Positions 17,806-25,812 of a stretch of DNA of 64,000 nucleotides are shown here, in pieces. Under the pieces are notes generated by a model. That model saw only the letters and a program-made list of their open reading frames with translations. It had not been told where the DNA came from and did no database searches. The stretch is from an uncultured Alphaproteobacteria bacterium (GTDB lineage Bacteria; Pseudomonadota; Alphaproteobacteria; RF32; CAG-239). How positions within the stretch are numbered: the first letter of the stretch is position 1; each line of letters opens with the position of its first letter. The DNA is taken from NCBI GenBank assembly GCA_910577205.1, contig CAJTMA010000008.1, positions 1-64,000 of the forward strand, given 5' to 3'. Both the position numbers and the translations under genes were made by a program.

Positions 17806-18279
17806 ATGATAAATCTTAAGAAACTACATCGCCCTTTTCAGCTAGTGCTCCATTTAGCGCTTCTTTTTATCATTGTGATAAATATCACACCAATAATAAA
17901 TCACTATATTCCAGGCTCTCAAGACTGCAAAAAAATACATGACTACAGTTTACAAATTGTCTGCCTAAGTACAATCTTCTTTCTCATAACAATGCAATGG
18001 CAACAGAAAGTTCACAACTTCGCGCTAACATCCATTATCTTATGTACTTTATTTAATATGTTGCTGTCAGCCGCTTGCATCCACCGGCATTTTATGATTT
18101 ATACTTTTGGCCCTCTGCCAACGTCAATAGAGCTTATCCTTTTAACTTCATCCAAGATGGGCTTTCTCGCCCTGCTCATCTATATTTCCGGCTTTATTAA
18201 CAAAAAACTGTTCTGGAGCTTAGCCACATTTTCACTTTTATATATGCTGTCCGTGTTCATATATTACTGGGATATGTAA
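17806..18279 (+). CDS. Small multi-pass membrane protein, paralogue C (diverged)
   Basis: 157 aa with four to five hydrophobic helices. More distant than the two copies before it, but keeps FLITMQW (compare LLITMQF in paralogue B) and a C-terminal YISGFINKKLFWSLA, matching YISGYINKKLFWIIA. Same strand as paralogue B, 92 bases downstream. Function unknown; grouped with the others by sequence and position. Confidence 0.65.
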   Translation: MINLKKLHRPFQLVLHLALLFIIVINITPIINHYIPGSQDCKKIHDYSLQIVCLSTIFFLITMQWQQKVHNFALTSIILCTLFNMLLSAACIHRHFMIYTFGPLPTSIELILLTSSKMGFLALLIYISGFINKKLFWSLATFSLLYMLSVFIYYWDM

Positions 18280-18297
18280 ACCAGATTATTTATCCCG

Positions 18298-18756
18298 TCA
18301 CACAAAATTAAACGCATCCAACACACCCTGCAAAATATAGGCGGCCGCTCCGGCATCCAGTGATTTTTTACGTTTTGAGCGGGACAAATCAGCTTCTTTA
18401 ATCATCATATTTTCCACCGCTGAAGACGACAATCTCTCATCCCAGAAAAAATAAGGAAGTTTAACCTCCTGAGCCAAGCGCTGCGCAAACTTGCGAACCT
18501 CCTGCGCAATATCCCCTTCTTCCCCATTCATCTGCAAAGGCAGGCCATAAACAATGCCGCCAATTTCTTTTTCTCTGATAATTTTCTGAATCTCAGCCAA
18601 ATCCGCTTGAAAATTCCCGCGTTGAATAATCTTATACGGCGTTGCCGTCATCAACAGCAAATCAGAAACCGCAACACCCAAACGTTTTGAACCATAATCA
18701 AACCCCAACAAGGCTTTGTATGGTTTCAACTGTGTTTTAAATTCTGCAATGGTCAT
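18298..18756 (-). CDS. ruvX: RuvX/YqgF-type Holliday-junction resolvase or pre-16S rRNA nuclease
   Basis: 152 aa RNase H-fold protein. Motifs: LGFDYGSKRLGVAVSD (first catalytic Asp), IVYGLPLQMNGEEG, FWDERLSS (second acidic residue) and SLDAGAAAYILQG (third). The family is linked to processing of the 16S rRNA 5' end and to recombination. AGGAGG directly upstream marks the start. Transcribed away from tolB. Confidence 0.93.
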   Translation of the reverse strand: MTIAEFKTQLKPYKALLGFDYGSKRLGVAVSDLLLMTATPYKIIQRGNFQADLAEIQKIIREKEIGGIVYGLPLQMNGEEGDIAQEVRKFAQRLAQEVKLPYFFWDERLSSSAVENMMIKEADLSRSKRKKSLDAGAAAYILQGVLDAFNFV

Positions 18757-18907
18757 TTTGCCTCCTCAACTCAAGGGTAAACGAAAAAACAAATTAGTCA
18801 ATCCGTATTAATTATCCCAAACTAAACCATATGATAATGGAAAATTAATACTCTGCGATTAATATAATGCTCAATGGAAAACCCTGTTTTAAAATGGTGA
18901 TAACACA

Positions 18908-20212
18908 ATGAAACTCAGATACTTTTTAGCACTGGCTTTATGCCTGTTCTGCACCCCGGCCAAAGCCGAATTGCAGATTGATGTCAATGGCGCAATGCGT
19001 GACCCGCTGCCCATTGCCTTTCCTGAAATGATTCACGAAGGATTCTTCCTCGGACAAACCGGCAATAAAATCCGCGACGTCGTCATTGCAGACTTAGAGC
19101 GCTCCGGCCTGTTTAAAATCATTCCCGAGGGGAGCTATATCCAAACGCTGACCTCCATCAACGAACAACCAAACTTCGTAGACTGGAAAGCTATTAATGC
19201 CCACGCTCTGGTTCAAAGCGCCATTACGGAAATTGACAGCAATCATTTGAGAATTGAATTTCGCCTGTGGGACATTTATGCCCAAAACCAACTTAAAGGG
19301 CAATCTTTCACCACCACTAAAAACAACTGGCGGCGGGTCGCCCACGTTATTGCCGACGCTATTTATGAACGTCTGACCGGTGAAAAAGGCTATTTTGACA
19401 CCCGCATTGTTTATGTTTCAGAAACAGGTCCCAAAACCAAACGCACCAAACGTCTGGCAATTATGGATCAGGATGGTGAAAACCATAAATTCCTCACTTC
19501 TGGAAGCTCTATGGTGCTGACACCGCGTTTCTCACCGAACCTGCAAAAAGTAACCTATATGTCTTATGCCGGCGATACGCCTCGCGTGTATATTTTGGAT
19601 ATTGAAACCGGGCGTCAGGAACTTCTCGGCAATTTCCCGGGCATGACCTTTGCGCCGCGTTTCTCACCCGACAGCAACAAAGTCGTTTTGAGTTACGCTT
19701 CTCGCGGCAAAAGTAACATTTATGAAATGGATTTACGCAGCCGTACCAGCAAACAACTGACCTCCGGCAGTGCCATCGACACCTCGCCGAGTTATTCTCC
19801 TGACGGTGAAAAAATTGTCTTCAACTCTGACCGCGGCGGCAACCAGCAGCTTTATGTCATGAACGCCGACGGCAGCGACATCCACCGCATCAGCTTCGGC
19901 TCAGGCCGCTATGCAACGCCGGTATGGTCCCCGCGCGGCGACTACATCGCCTTCACGAAAATGGCCGGCGGACAATTCTATATTGGCGTCATGTATCCTG
20001 ATGGCTCCGGCGAACGCCTGTTGGCCAGCGGTTTTCTGGTCGAAGGCCCAACCTGGTCGCCAAACGGCCGCGTCCTGATGTATTTCCGCCAGGACAGCAG
20101 CACCGCTTCCCCGGTCAAAATTTATTCAATTGACCTGACCGGATACAACGAACGGCAGATTGTTACCCCGGGCGAAGGCTCTGACCCGGCATGGTCACCG
20201 CTTCTGCCTTAA
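18908..20212 (+). CDS. tolB: Tol-Pal system periplasmic protein TolB
   Basis: 434 aa. The signal peptide runs to about residue 20 (LALALCLFCTPAKA/E). An N-terminal domain (residues ~22-160) contacts TolA in the family. It is followed by a six-bladed WD40/TolB propeller with repeated PRFSPD, PSYSPDGEKIVF, PVWSPRGDYIAF and PTWSPNGR motifs, which binds Pal. It helps keep the outer membrane attached during division. No tolQRA or pal gene lies beside it here. A perfect hairpin follows the stop. Confidence 0.95.
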   Translation: MKLRYFLALALCLFCTPAKAELQIDVNGAMRDPLPIAFPEMIHEGFFLGQTGNKIRDVVIADLERSGLFKIIPEGSYIQTLTSINEQPNFVDWKAINAHALVQSAITEIDSNHLRIEFRLWDIYAQNQLKGQSFTTTKNNWRRVAHVIADAIYERLTGEKGYFDTRIVYVSETGPKTKRTKRLAIMDQDGENHKFLTSGSSMVLTPRFSPNLQKVTYMSYAGDTPRVYILDIETGRQELLGNFPGMTFAPRFSPDSNKVVLSYASRGKSNIYEMDLRSRTSKQLTSGSAIDTSPSYSPDGEKIVFNSDRGGNQQLYVMNADGSDIHRISFGSGRYATPVWSPRGDYIAFTKMAGGQFYIGVMYPDGSGERLLASGFLVEGPTWSPNGRVLMYFRQDSSTASPVKIYSIDLTGYNERQIVTPGEGSDPAWSPLLP

Positions 20213-20222
20213 AATCACCATT

Positions 20223-20246
20223 CCCCCTCTGCCAAAGCAGAGGGGG
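20223..20246 (+). terminator. Perfect 10-bp GC-rich hairpin after tolB
   Basis: CCCCCTCTGC pairs perfectly with GCAGAGGGGG over the loop CAAA, ten bases past the tolB stop. No clear T-run follows, so it may be an mRNA 3'-end stabiliser or a weak terminator. Confidence 0.6.
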
Positions 20247-20266
20247 ATATTCATATTGAGAAAACT

Positions 20267-20902
20267 ATGGCTAAAATAAAATATTGTATTTGGGATGTTG
20301 GCAACGTTATCTATAATTATACCCTAGAACCGTTGCATAACTGGTGCGAACAGCATACCGCCGACTTAGACACCTTTCGCCGCAACAAAGGAAAATTTAA
20401 TTATAATGCATACATGAAAGGACAAGTTCCTTACCCTGAACTATGCCGCCAAATCTGCGAATTTTATGCAGTGCCTTATCACAAAAATCACCCTATTGAA
20501 ATAAATAAAGCCTTTCATGCCGGAATAAAAAACTACCACCCGCAAACCCGCCAAATACAGGAAGAACTGCAGCGCCAGGGCATACCAAACTGTATCTTGT
20601 CAAATGCCCTGCCGATTCTGGCTGATGACAACAAAGCCGCAGACCTAATCCCCCCCGAACGCCAGTTTTGTTCATTTGACTTAGGCTTGCTGAAACCCGA
20701 TCCGGAAATCTATCGCGCCGTACAACAAAAACTGGGCTGCCGATTTGAAGAACTGATTTTTGTCGACGACAAACATAAAAATACCCAAGCTGCCGCCGAA
20801 TTAGGAATCCACGCCATCACCTTCAAACCTCAAACAATAATTGATGAAATTCATCAAATCATCTCGCCGCATAATATACCGATTAAAAATAAAACAAGAT
20901 AA
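20267..20902 (+). CDS. HAD-superfamily phosphatase (YihX-like, HAD-IA)
   Basis: 211 aa. Motif I is WDVGNVIYNY (nucleophile Asp10; the DxGNV pattern is that of YihX-like sugar phosphatases). Motif II is CILSNA, the motif III lysine is in GLLKPDPEIYR, and motif IV is IFVDDKHKNTQAA. A helical cap lies between residues ~15 and 90. Probably dephosphorylates a small cytoplasmic metabolite; the substrate cannot be told. A single gene before the hairpin repeats downstream of lepA. Confidence 0.85.
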   Translation: MAKIKYCIWDVGNVIYNYTLEPLHNWCEQHTADLDTFRRNKGKFNYNAYMKGQVPYPELCRQICEFYAVPYHKNHPIEINKAFHAGIKNYHPQTRQIQEELQRQGIPNCILSNALPILADDNKAADLIPPERQFCSFDLGLLKPDPEIYRAVQQKLGCRFEELIFVDDKHKNTQAAAELGIHAITFKPQTIIDEIHQIISPHNIPIKNKTR

Positions 20903-20928
20903 AATTTAAGGATTCAATCGGATACTAC

Positions 20929-21305
20929 TATACGAGTTAAAAAACTCGGAGAATGTGGCATATAATAAGAATTAAGAGAGAAAAAAGCGCAGCATACATA
21001 GAGAAGTATGTGAGCATCTTTCCTACACGCCAATTCTGTATTAGATACCATTATACGAGTTAAAAAACTCGGAGAATGCGGCATATAATAAGAATTAAGA
21101 GAGAAAAAAGCGCAGCGTACACAAGAGTATATGAACATCTTTCCACACGCCAATTCTGTATTAGATACCATTATACGAGTTAAAAAACTCGGAGAATGTG
21201 GCATATAATAAGAATTAAGAAAGAAAAAAGCGCAGCGTACATAAAAGTACGTGAGCATTTTTTCTACTCGCTAATTCTGTATTAGATGACCATTATACGA
21301 GTTTT
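20929..21305. repeat. Three tandem copies (120-123 bp) of a long hairpin element at the lepA 3' end
   Basis: Units begin at TACGAG (20931, 21054, 21174; a final partial at 21296) with periods of 123, 120 and 122. Each folds on itself: GAGAATG near one end faces CATTATAC at the other, AGAATTAAG faces CTAATTCT/CCAATTCT, and the centre is GCGCAG, inner stem, TGAGCA. Inner stems are CATAC/GTATG (20993-21010), CGTAC/GTATA (21116-21131) and CGTAC/GTACG (21236-21251). The last arm, CGAGTTTTTT, runs into the lepA stop codon. No protein should be called here. Confidence 0.9.
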
Positions 21306-23129
21306 TTATTGGTCGCCAATACGCAACGCCTCAATAAACGCCGATTGCGGCACTTCGACCTTGCCAAACTGGCGCATACGCAATTTGCCTTTTTTCTGTT
21401 TATCCAACAATTTGCGTTTACGCGTTATATCACCACCGTAGCATTTGGCCGTCACATCTTTGCGCAGTGCCGAAATGGTTTCGCGGGCAACAACGCGTCC
21501 GCCGATAGCGGCTTGAATGGGAATTTTAAACAGATGCCGCGGAATGAGGTCTTTAAGCCTTTCACAAATTTGGCGGCCGCGGGCTTCTGCTTCGGTTCGG
21601 TGACACAGGAAAGCCAGAGCATCTACCGGCTCTTCATTAATCAAAATCTGCACTTTAACCAAATCAGAAGGATGATAGCCGATAAGCTCATAGTCAAAAC
21701 TTGCATAACCGCTGGTGATAGATTTTAATCTGTCATAAAAATCAAACACGATTTCATTGAGCGGAATCTTATAAACCACCATTGCCCGAGTGCCGACATA
21801 AGTCAAATCTTCTTGTTCTCCGCGGCGCTCCGTACACAATTTCAAAACCGCCCCGAGATATTCGTCGGGCACGAGAATAGTCGCTTTTACCCATGGTTCT
21901 TCAATACTGGCAATCGTAGACGGATCTGGCATATCTGCCGGATTATGCAACGTAATCTGGTTGCCGTTGCTCAGATTGATTTTATAAGCGACTGATGGCG
22001 CAGTGGTAATCAAGTCCAAATCAAACTCACGGCCTAAACGTTCCTGAATAATTTCCATATGCAGCAACCCTAAGAAACCGCACCGGAAGCCCAACCCCAA
22101 AGCCGCAGAATTTTCATTCTGATAATCAATACTGGCATCATTAAGCTTTAGTTTTGCCAAAGCATCTTTCAGGTTATCATACTGGCTGCTGTCCACCGGA
22201 AAAATCGAGCAAAACACAACAGGAATTGACGGTTTAAAACCTTTCAACGGCTCCGCACAAGGCAGCTTGTTGTCGGTAATAGTATCGCCGATACTGCAAT
22301 CGCTGACGCTTTTAATACTGGCCGTAATAAAACCGACTTCACCAGGATAAAGTGCATCAACATCCTGCATCTTAGGCGTAAATACGCCAACCTTATCAAT
22401 AGAATAAACAGCATTATTCGACATCATGCGGATTTGCTGCTTTTTGCGCAGCACGCCGTCTTTCACCCGCACCAAAATAATAACCCCCAAATAAGAATCA
22501 TACCAGCTGTCAATCAACAACGCCTGCAAAGGTTTGTTTTCATCTCCGCTTGGAGCAGGCAAATTCTGAACAATAGCCTCCAGCAGTTCGGGCACACCCA
22601 AGCCGGATTTTCCGGAAGTTTCAATTGCTCCGGATGTATCCAACCCGATAACATCCTCAATTTGTTTTTTCACACGTTCCGGCTCTGCTGACGGCAAGTC
22701 AATCTTATTCAAAACCGGCAAAATCTCATGGTTGTTGTCGATAGCCATATAGACATTGGCCAATGTCTGCGCCTCTACCCCCTGGGTAGCATCCACCACC
22801 AGAACCGATCCTTCACAAGAAGATAATGAGCGTGACACCTCATAAGAAAAGTCAACGTGCCCCGGCGTATCAATCAGATTAAGCTGATATTCCCTGCCAT
22901 CCTGCGCTCTGTAATTCAAGCGCACGGTCTGGGCTTTAATCGTAATGCCTCTTTCGCGTTCAATATCCATGGAGTCCAGAATCTGCTCCTGCATTTCACG
23001 TTTTTGCAAACCGCCGCAATATTCAATAATCCGATCCGCCAAAGTTGATTTGCCATGGTCGATATGCGCAATAATCGCAAAGTTTCTGATACATTCTAAA
23101 TTTGTAGCCATTTTACAGTCTTTACCCAT
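21306..23129 (-). CDS. lepA: Elongation factor 4 (LepA)
   Basis: Translational GTPase that back-translocates or remodels stalled ribosomes. About 607 aa. G1 AHIDHGKST, switch II LIDTPGHVDF, G4 LNKID; the EF4-specific C-terminal domain is visible as CYGGDITRKRKLLDKQK..KLRMRQFG. The usual alphaproteobacterial start (MATNLE.IRNF) would be the ATG at 23111; an in-frame ATG six codons upstream (23129) cannot be excluded because neither has a strong ribosome site. The stop codon lies inside the arm of a hairpin repeat. Confidence 0.96.
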   Translation of the reverse strand: MGKDCKMATNLECIRNFAIIAHIDHGKSTLADRIIEYCGGLQKREMQEQILDSMDIERERGITIKAQTVRLNYRAQDGREYQLNLIDTPGHVDFSYEVSRSLSSCEGSVLVVDATQGVEAQTLANVYMAIDNNHEILPVLNKIDLPSAEPERVKKQIEDVIGLDTSGAIETSGKSGLGVPELLEAIVQNLPAPSGDENKPLQALLIDSWYDSYLGVIILVRVKDGVLRKKQQIRMMSNNAVYSIDKVGVFTPKMQDVDALYPGEVGFITASIKSVSDCSIGDTITDNKLPCAEPLKGFKPSIPVVFCSIFPVDSSQYDNLKDALAKLKLNDASIDYQNENSAALGLGFRCGFLGLLHMEIIQERLGREFDLDLITTAPSVAYKINLSNGNQITLHNPADMPDPSTIASIEEPWVKATILVPDEYLGAVLKLCTERRGEQEDLTYVGTRAMVVYKIPLNEIVFDFYDRLKSITSGYASFDYELIGYHPSDLVKVQILINEEPVDALAFLCHRTEAEARGRQICERLKDLIPRHLFKIPIQAAIGGRVVARETISALRKDVTAKCYGGDITRKRKLLDKQKKGKLRMRQFGKVEVPQSAFIEALRIGDQ

Positions 23130-23243
23130 TTAAATCTGTTAGTTACAACATAGATAAATGATAAATTGATTTTAGGCAATATAATATTGATTATATCAGA
23201 AAAATTGCTTATACTGATTGAAGAACAACAGCGGGAGGGCATC

Positions 23244-23681
23244 ATGAGAAAAATGATTGATATTGACTTCGGTTCTTCACGTTATGACGAGCTTGTCGAA
23301 CTTCGCTACAAAATCCTCCTGGAACCCCTCGGCCTCAAATTTCTTGACCTCCACCGCGCCAAAGAAGCCAACTATTTACACATCGGCTGCATAGAATGCC
23401 TTGATGACAGGCTTATCGGCGGCTTAATCCTTGCTCCGGTCAACAATGAAGAAATCCGCCTGATGCAAGTAGCGGTAGACACCAGATATCAAGGAGAAGG
23501 AATCGGCCGGGAGCTGGTAAAATATGCCGAGAAGCGGGCGCATGAAGCCGGATACAGCAAAATCGTCATGCACGCTATGCTGTCAGTAGTTCATTTTTAT
23601 GAAAAGATGAACTACAAGCAAGAGGGTGACATCTTCGAAGAGAACGGCATTACTTTCGCTAAAATGGTCAAAGATATTTAG
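23244..23681 (+). CDS. GNAT-family N-acetyltransferase
   Basis: 145 aa. The acetyl-CoA binding signature is MQVAVDTRYQGEGIGRELV (residues ~76-94), followed by VVHFYEKMNYKQEG, the usual C-terminal strand-loop of GNAT proteins. The start at 23244 is set by GGGAGG (23233-23238); an upstream in-frame ATG lacks a site. Substrate unknown; single gene. Confidence 0.85.
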   Translation: MRKMIDIDFGSSRYDELVELRYKILLEPLGLKFLDLHRAKEANYLHIGCIECLDDRLIGGLILAPVNNEEIRLMQVAVDTRYQGEGIGRELVKYAEKRAHEAGYSKIVMHAMLSVVHFYEKMNYKQEGDIFEENGITFAKMVKDI

Positions 23682-23777
23682 CTCTCTGGTTTTGTCCATT
23701 ACCGTCAAATTACCTTTACATTTGAGTATTTTATGCTATGATGCCGTATGTTCACTCCAACGCGGCAGGACAAAGCG

Positions 23778-24659
23778 ATGACAGAGCCACAAAAAACCAT
23801 GAGCAAGAAGCAAATCTTTCAGCAAGTGAAACAGCTCTGTATGCAACAAAAGTTCACCGCTTCCCGCCATTTGATTTGCCAAGCAGCCGGTGTCAATACA
23901 CCTGACCCGATGAAAGTCAGCCGGGACGAACTTCGCCGCAAAACAGACCACCCTCTCATCCGCGGGATGCTGAATATTGAAGACGCTTTTGTATCCCTCC
24001 AGCAGGCTTTTTTGAAAGATGAGCCTCAGGAACTGGAGGCAGAAATCGCAGCCCAAAAATTAGAAGGCATTCTCCCGTTAATGACCAACAATCCGGAAAA
24101 ACTCCACGTCCGCTATTGGATTAGCAGCTGCCATAGCTATATGCCGGATATCACGCCAGAAACCCGTTTGGAAAACATTAAAGAAATCATCAACCTAATT
24201 CCCAAAGGAAAAAACGATTCTTTGCTATATTCATACAGCCTGCTTACTTATGAACTAAACGCCCCGGCAGCAGACAAATATCACATAATAAAATCAGCTT
24301 ATCAAAAGACCAATAAAAACGGACACCTGCCGCAAAGCTACAAAGAGATGTTAAGCAAAACGGGCTTCAGTTATTATCAGGTTTTATATAATACGGCAGC
24401 CGACAGAAACACACCATACACGCAGCGCTGTGATGCCGTATATGAAGCCGTAGACGTTATTAAAGATTTAGATTACAGTATGTCCCATAAATGCCGGGCA
24501 CGCATTAGCTTGCTAACCAGCCTTGAAAAACTTCAACATCAGCAAAATGATTTTAAAGGTATTCAAAAAACTTTCCAATTGCGGCAAAAATACGCCAATC
24601 ACCTTGATAATATTATTCGGTTATTCCCCAACCGCAAAGACGAACAGTTATACCGCTGA
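23778..24659 (+). CDS. Hypothetical helical protein
   Basis: 293 aa, family not recognised. Soluble, mostly helical, rich in Lys, Gln and Tyr, without signal peptide or membrane segment. The spacing of aromatic and small residues in the second half would fit a TPR-like solenoid, but no repeat is clear. The start at 23778 is preceded by AGGA seven bases away; another in-frame ATG lies ten codons upstream. The stop abuts the stop of the convergent gene. Confidence 0.6.
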   Translation: MTEPQKTMSKKQIFQQVKQLCMQQKFTASRHLICQAAGVNTPDPMKVSRDELRRKTDHPLIRGMLNIEDAFVSLQQAFLKDEPQELEAEIAAQKLEGILPLMTNNPEKLHVRYWISSCHSYMPDITPETRLENIKEIINLIPKGKNDSLLYSYSLLTYELNAPAADKYHIIKSAYQKTNKNGHLPQSYKEMLSKTGFSYYQVLYNTAADRNTPYTQRCDAVYEAVDVIKDLDYSMSHKCRARISLLTSLEKLQHQQNDFKGIQKTFQLRQKYANHLDNIIRLFPNRKDEQLYR

Positions 24660-25589
24660 TTAACTGGCGTTAATCAAACTGTCCGTAATCATGCTGTCAC
24701 TGATAACCTCGGCATCCACCATATAATTGATAATCGAAGATGCTAAAGAAATAACCATTAACCCCATTATGATAGCCGATAACCAGCGCCAATTTATCAC
24801 GCCGAAAAAGCCGCCGACAGCCACAGCCATAATACCAAACCCGGCAACGGCATAAATAATTTCCCGCAACCCGCCGAAAATAAAAAGCCCCTTTTCTGTC
24901 AGCTCGCTAAACAAACTGCCGGAAGATGATGTCCCTCCTCCAACAGCAGAAGATGCCCCTGAAGAAGAAGCCGTTATCGACGAGGCAGCTTTTCCTCCTG
25001 CGTCCGAAGATGACGTGGCCGTCGGTGAAGAAGTTATCATTCCCGGCACTTCAACCGCATTTTCCTCAACCGGCTTGCCAGCAGATGCTGAAGCTTCCTG
25101 TTCCTCCTGTGCCTTTTGTGCTTCTTTGGCCTTCCGTTCTTCTTCCGCTTTGTTTAACTTGTGTTGTTCCTGCAAATATTTAAGCTGTTTAGAAATGGAA
25201 CGCAGACACTCTTTATATTCGTCAAGCTGCTTGCCGTCTTCGCCTCCCCAACATTCTTCTGAATATTTTGTTTGACTGTTTTGATACTCATATTTCTTTT
25301 TATCAATCAACGCTTGTCTTTCAGATTTGCTAAGTTTTTTATACTCGCCTTCTTTATTTTCAATTGCCGCAAGCAATTTTGAATGTTCGGTGCTTCGTTT
25401 CCGATATTCAGGCATACATTTATCATCCAGTTTTTTTTGCAAAGCAGAACTTTTAGCTCCGATTTCATTATTAAGCTTAGCTAATTCAGTAGAGTCATTC
25501 ATAAATGCTGTTGCACAGCTGTAATCCGCATAAGCCGGAAAACATATGCCAATGCCGAGCAATATTCCCATCAAATATTTACACATCAA
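24660..25589 (-). CDS. Exported coiled-coil protein with a VirB2/TrbC-like C-terminal membrane module
   Basis: 309 aa. The signal peptide ends near residue 21 (ICFPAYA/D). Residues ~25-170 are a charged helical, probably coiled-coil segment with four cysteines. Residues ~170-225 are a Ser/Ala/Gly/Thr-rich linker. The last ~80 residues hold two hydrophobic helices with a short polar turn (GLREIIYAVAGFGIMAV..GGFFGVINWRW), the layout of VirB2/TrbC type IV pilins. No other type IV secretion gene is near, so this is structural resemblance only. Convergent with and touching the preceding gene. Confidence 0.6.
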   Translation of the reverse strand: MMCKYLMGILLGIGICFPAYADYSCATAFMNDSTELAKLNNEIGAKSSALQKKLDDKCMPEYRKRSTEHSKLLAAIENKEGEYKKLSKSERQALIDKKKYEYQNSQTKYSEECWGGEDGKQLDEYKECLRSISKQLKYLQEQHKLNKAEEERKAKEAQKAQEEQEASASAGKPVEENAVEVPGMITSSPTATSSSDAGGKAASSITASSSGASSAVGGGTSSSGSLFSELTEKGLFIFGGLREIIYAVAGFGIMAVAVGGFFGVINWRWLSAIIMGLMVISLASSIINYMVDAEVISDSMITDSLINAS

Positions 25590-25773
25590 TCATCTCCTCG
25601 CAGATACAAACCCTTTATAGATTACCAAAACATTTTAGATTTGTAAATAGAGGATAAGGGGCGATATATTTTTTCGCTATACCATGTTAATCTTTAGATT
25701 AAATAAATATCCCGGGGTAAAGTCGGGGGGCTATATAGCCCCGATAAACCGGAGTACTGCAAGGAATAAATAA

Positions 25774-25803
25774 CAAAAAAGGCAGCGAATGCTGCCTTTT
25801 GTA
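25774..25803 (-). terminator. Intrinsic terminator of ettA
   Basis: AAAGGCAGC (25778-25786) and GCTGCCTTT (25791-25799) pair around GAAT; the minus strand ends in a T-run. Located 10 bases after the ettA stop. A separate 16-base palindrome, GGGGCTATATAGCCCC, lies at 25727-25742 in the same gap, with no assigned role. Confidence 0.85.
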
Positions 25804-25812
25804 TAAGATGGG

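Noticed and set aside
20914..21258. 114-codon minus-strand ORF with a threefold internal repeat
   Set aside because: It is a by-product of the three tandem hairpin units; no ribosome site, and its repeats follow the DNA period, not a protein family.
20929..21305. CRISPR array
   Set aside because: Units are 120 bp, nearly identical throughout and self-complementary; there is no short repeat with unique spacers and no cas gene.
24660..25589. Part of a type IV secretion or conjugation island
   Set aside because: Only a VirB2/TrbC-like hydrophobic module is seen; no VirB4, relaxase or other transfer gene lies near.
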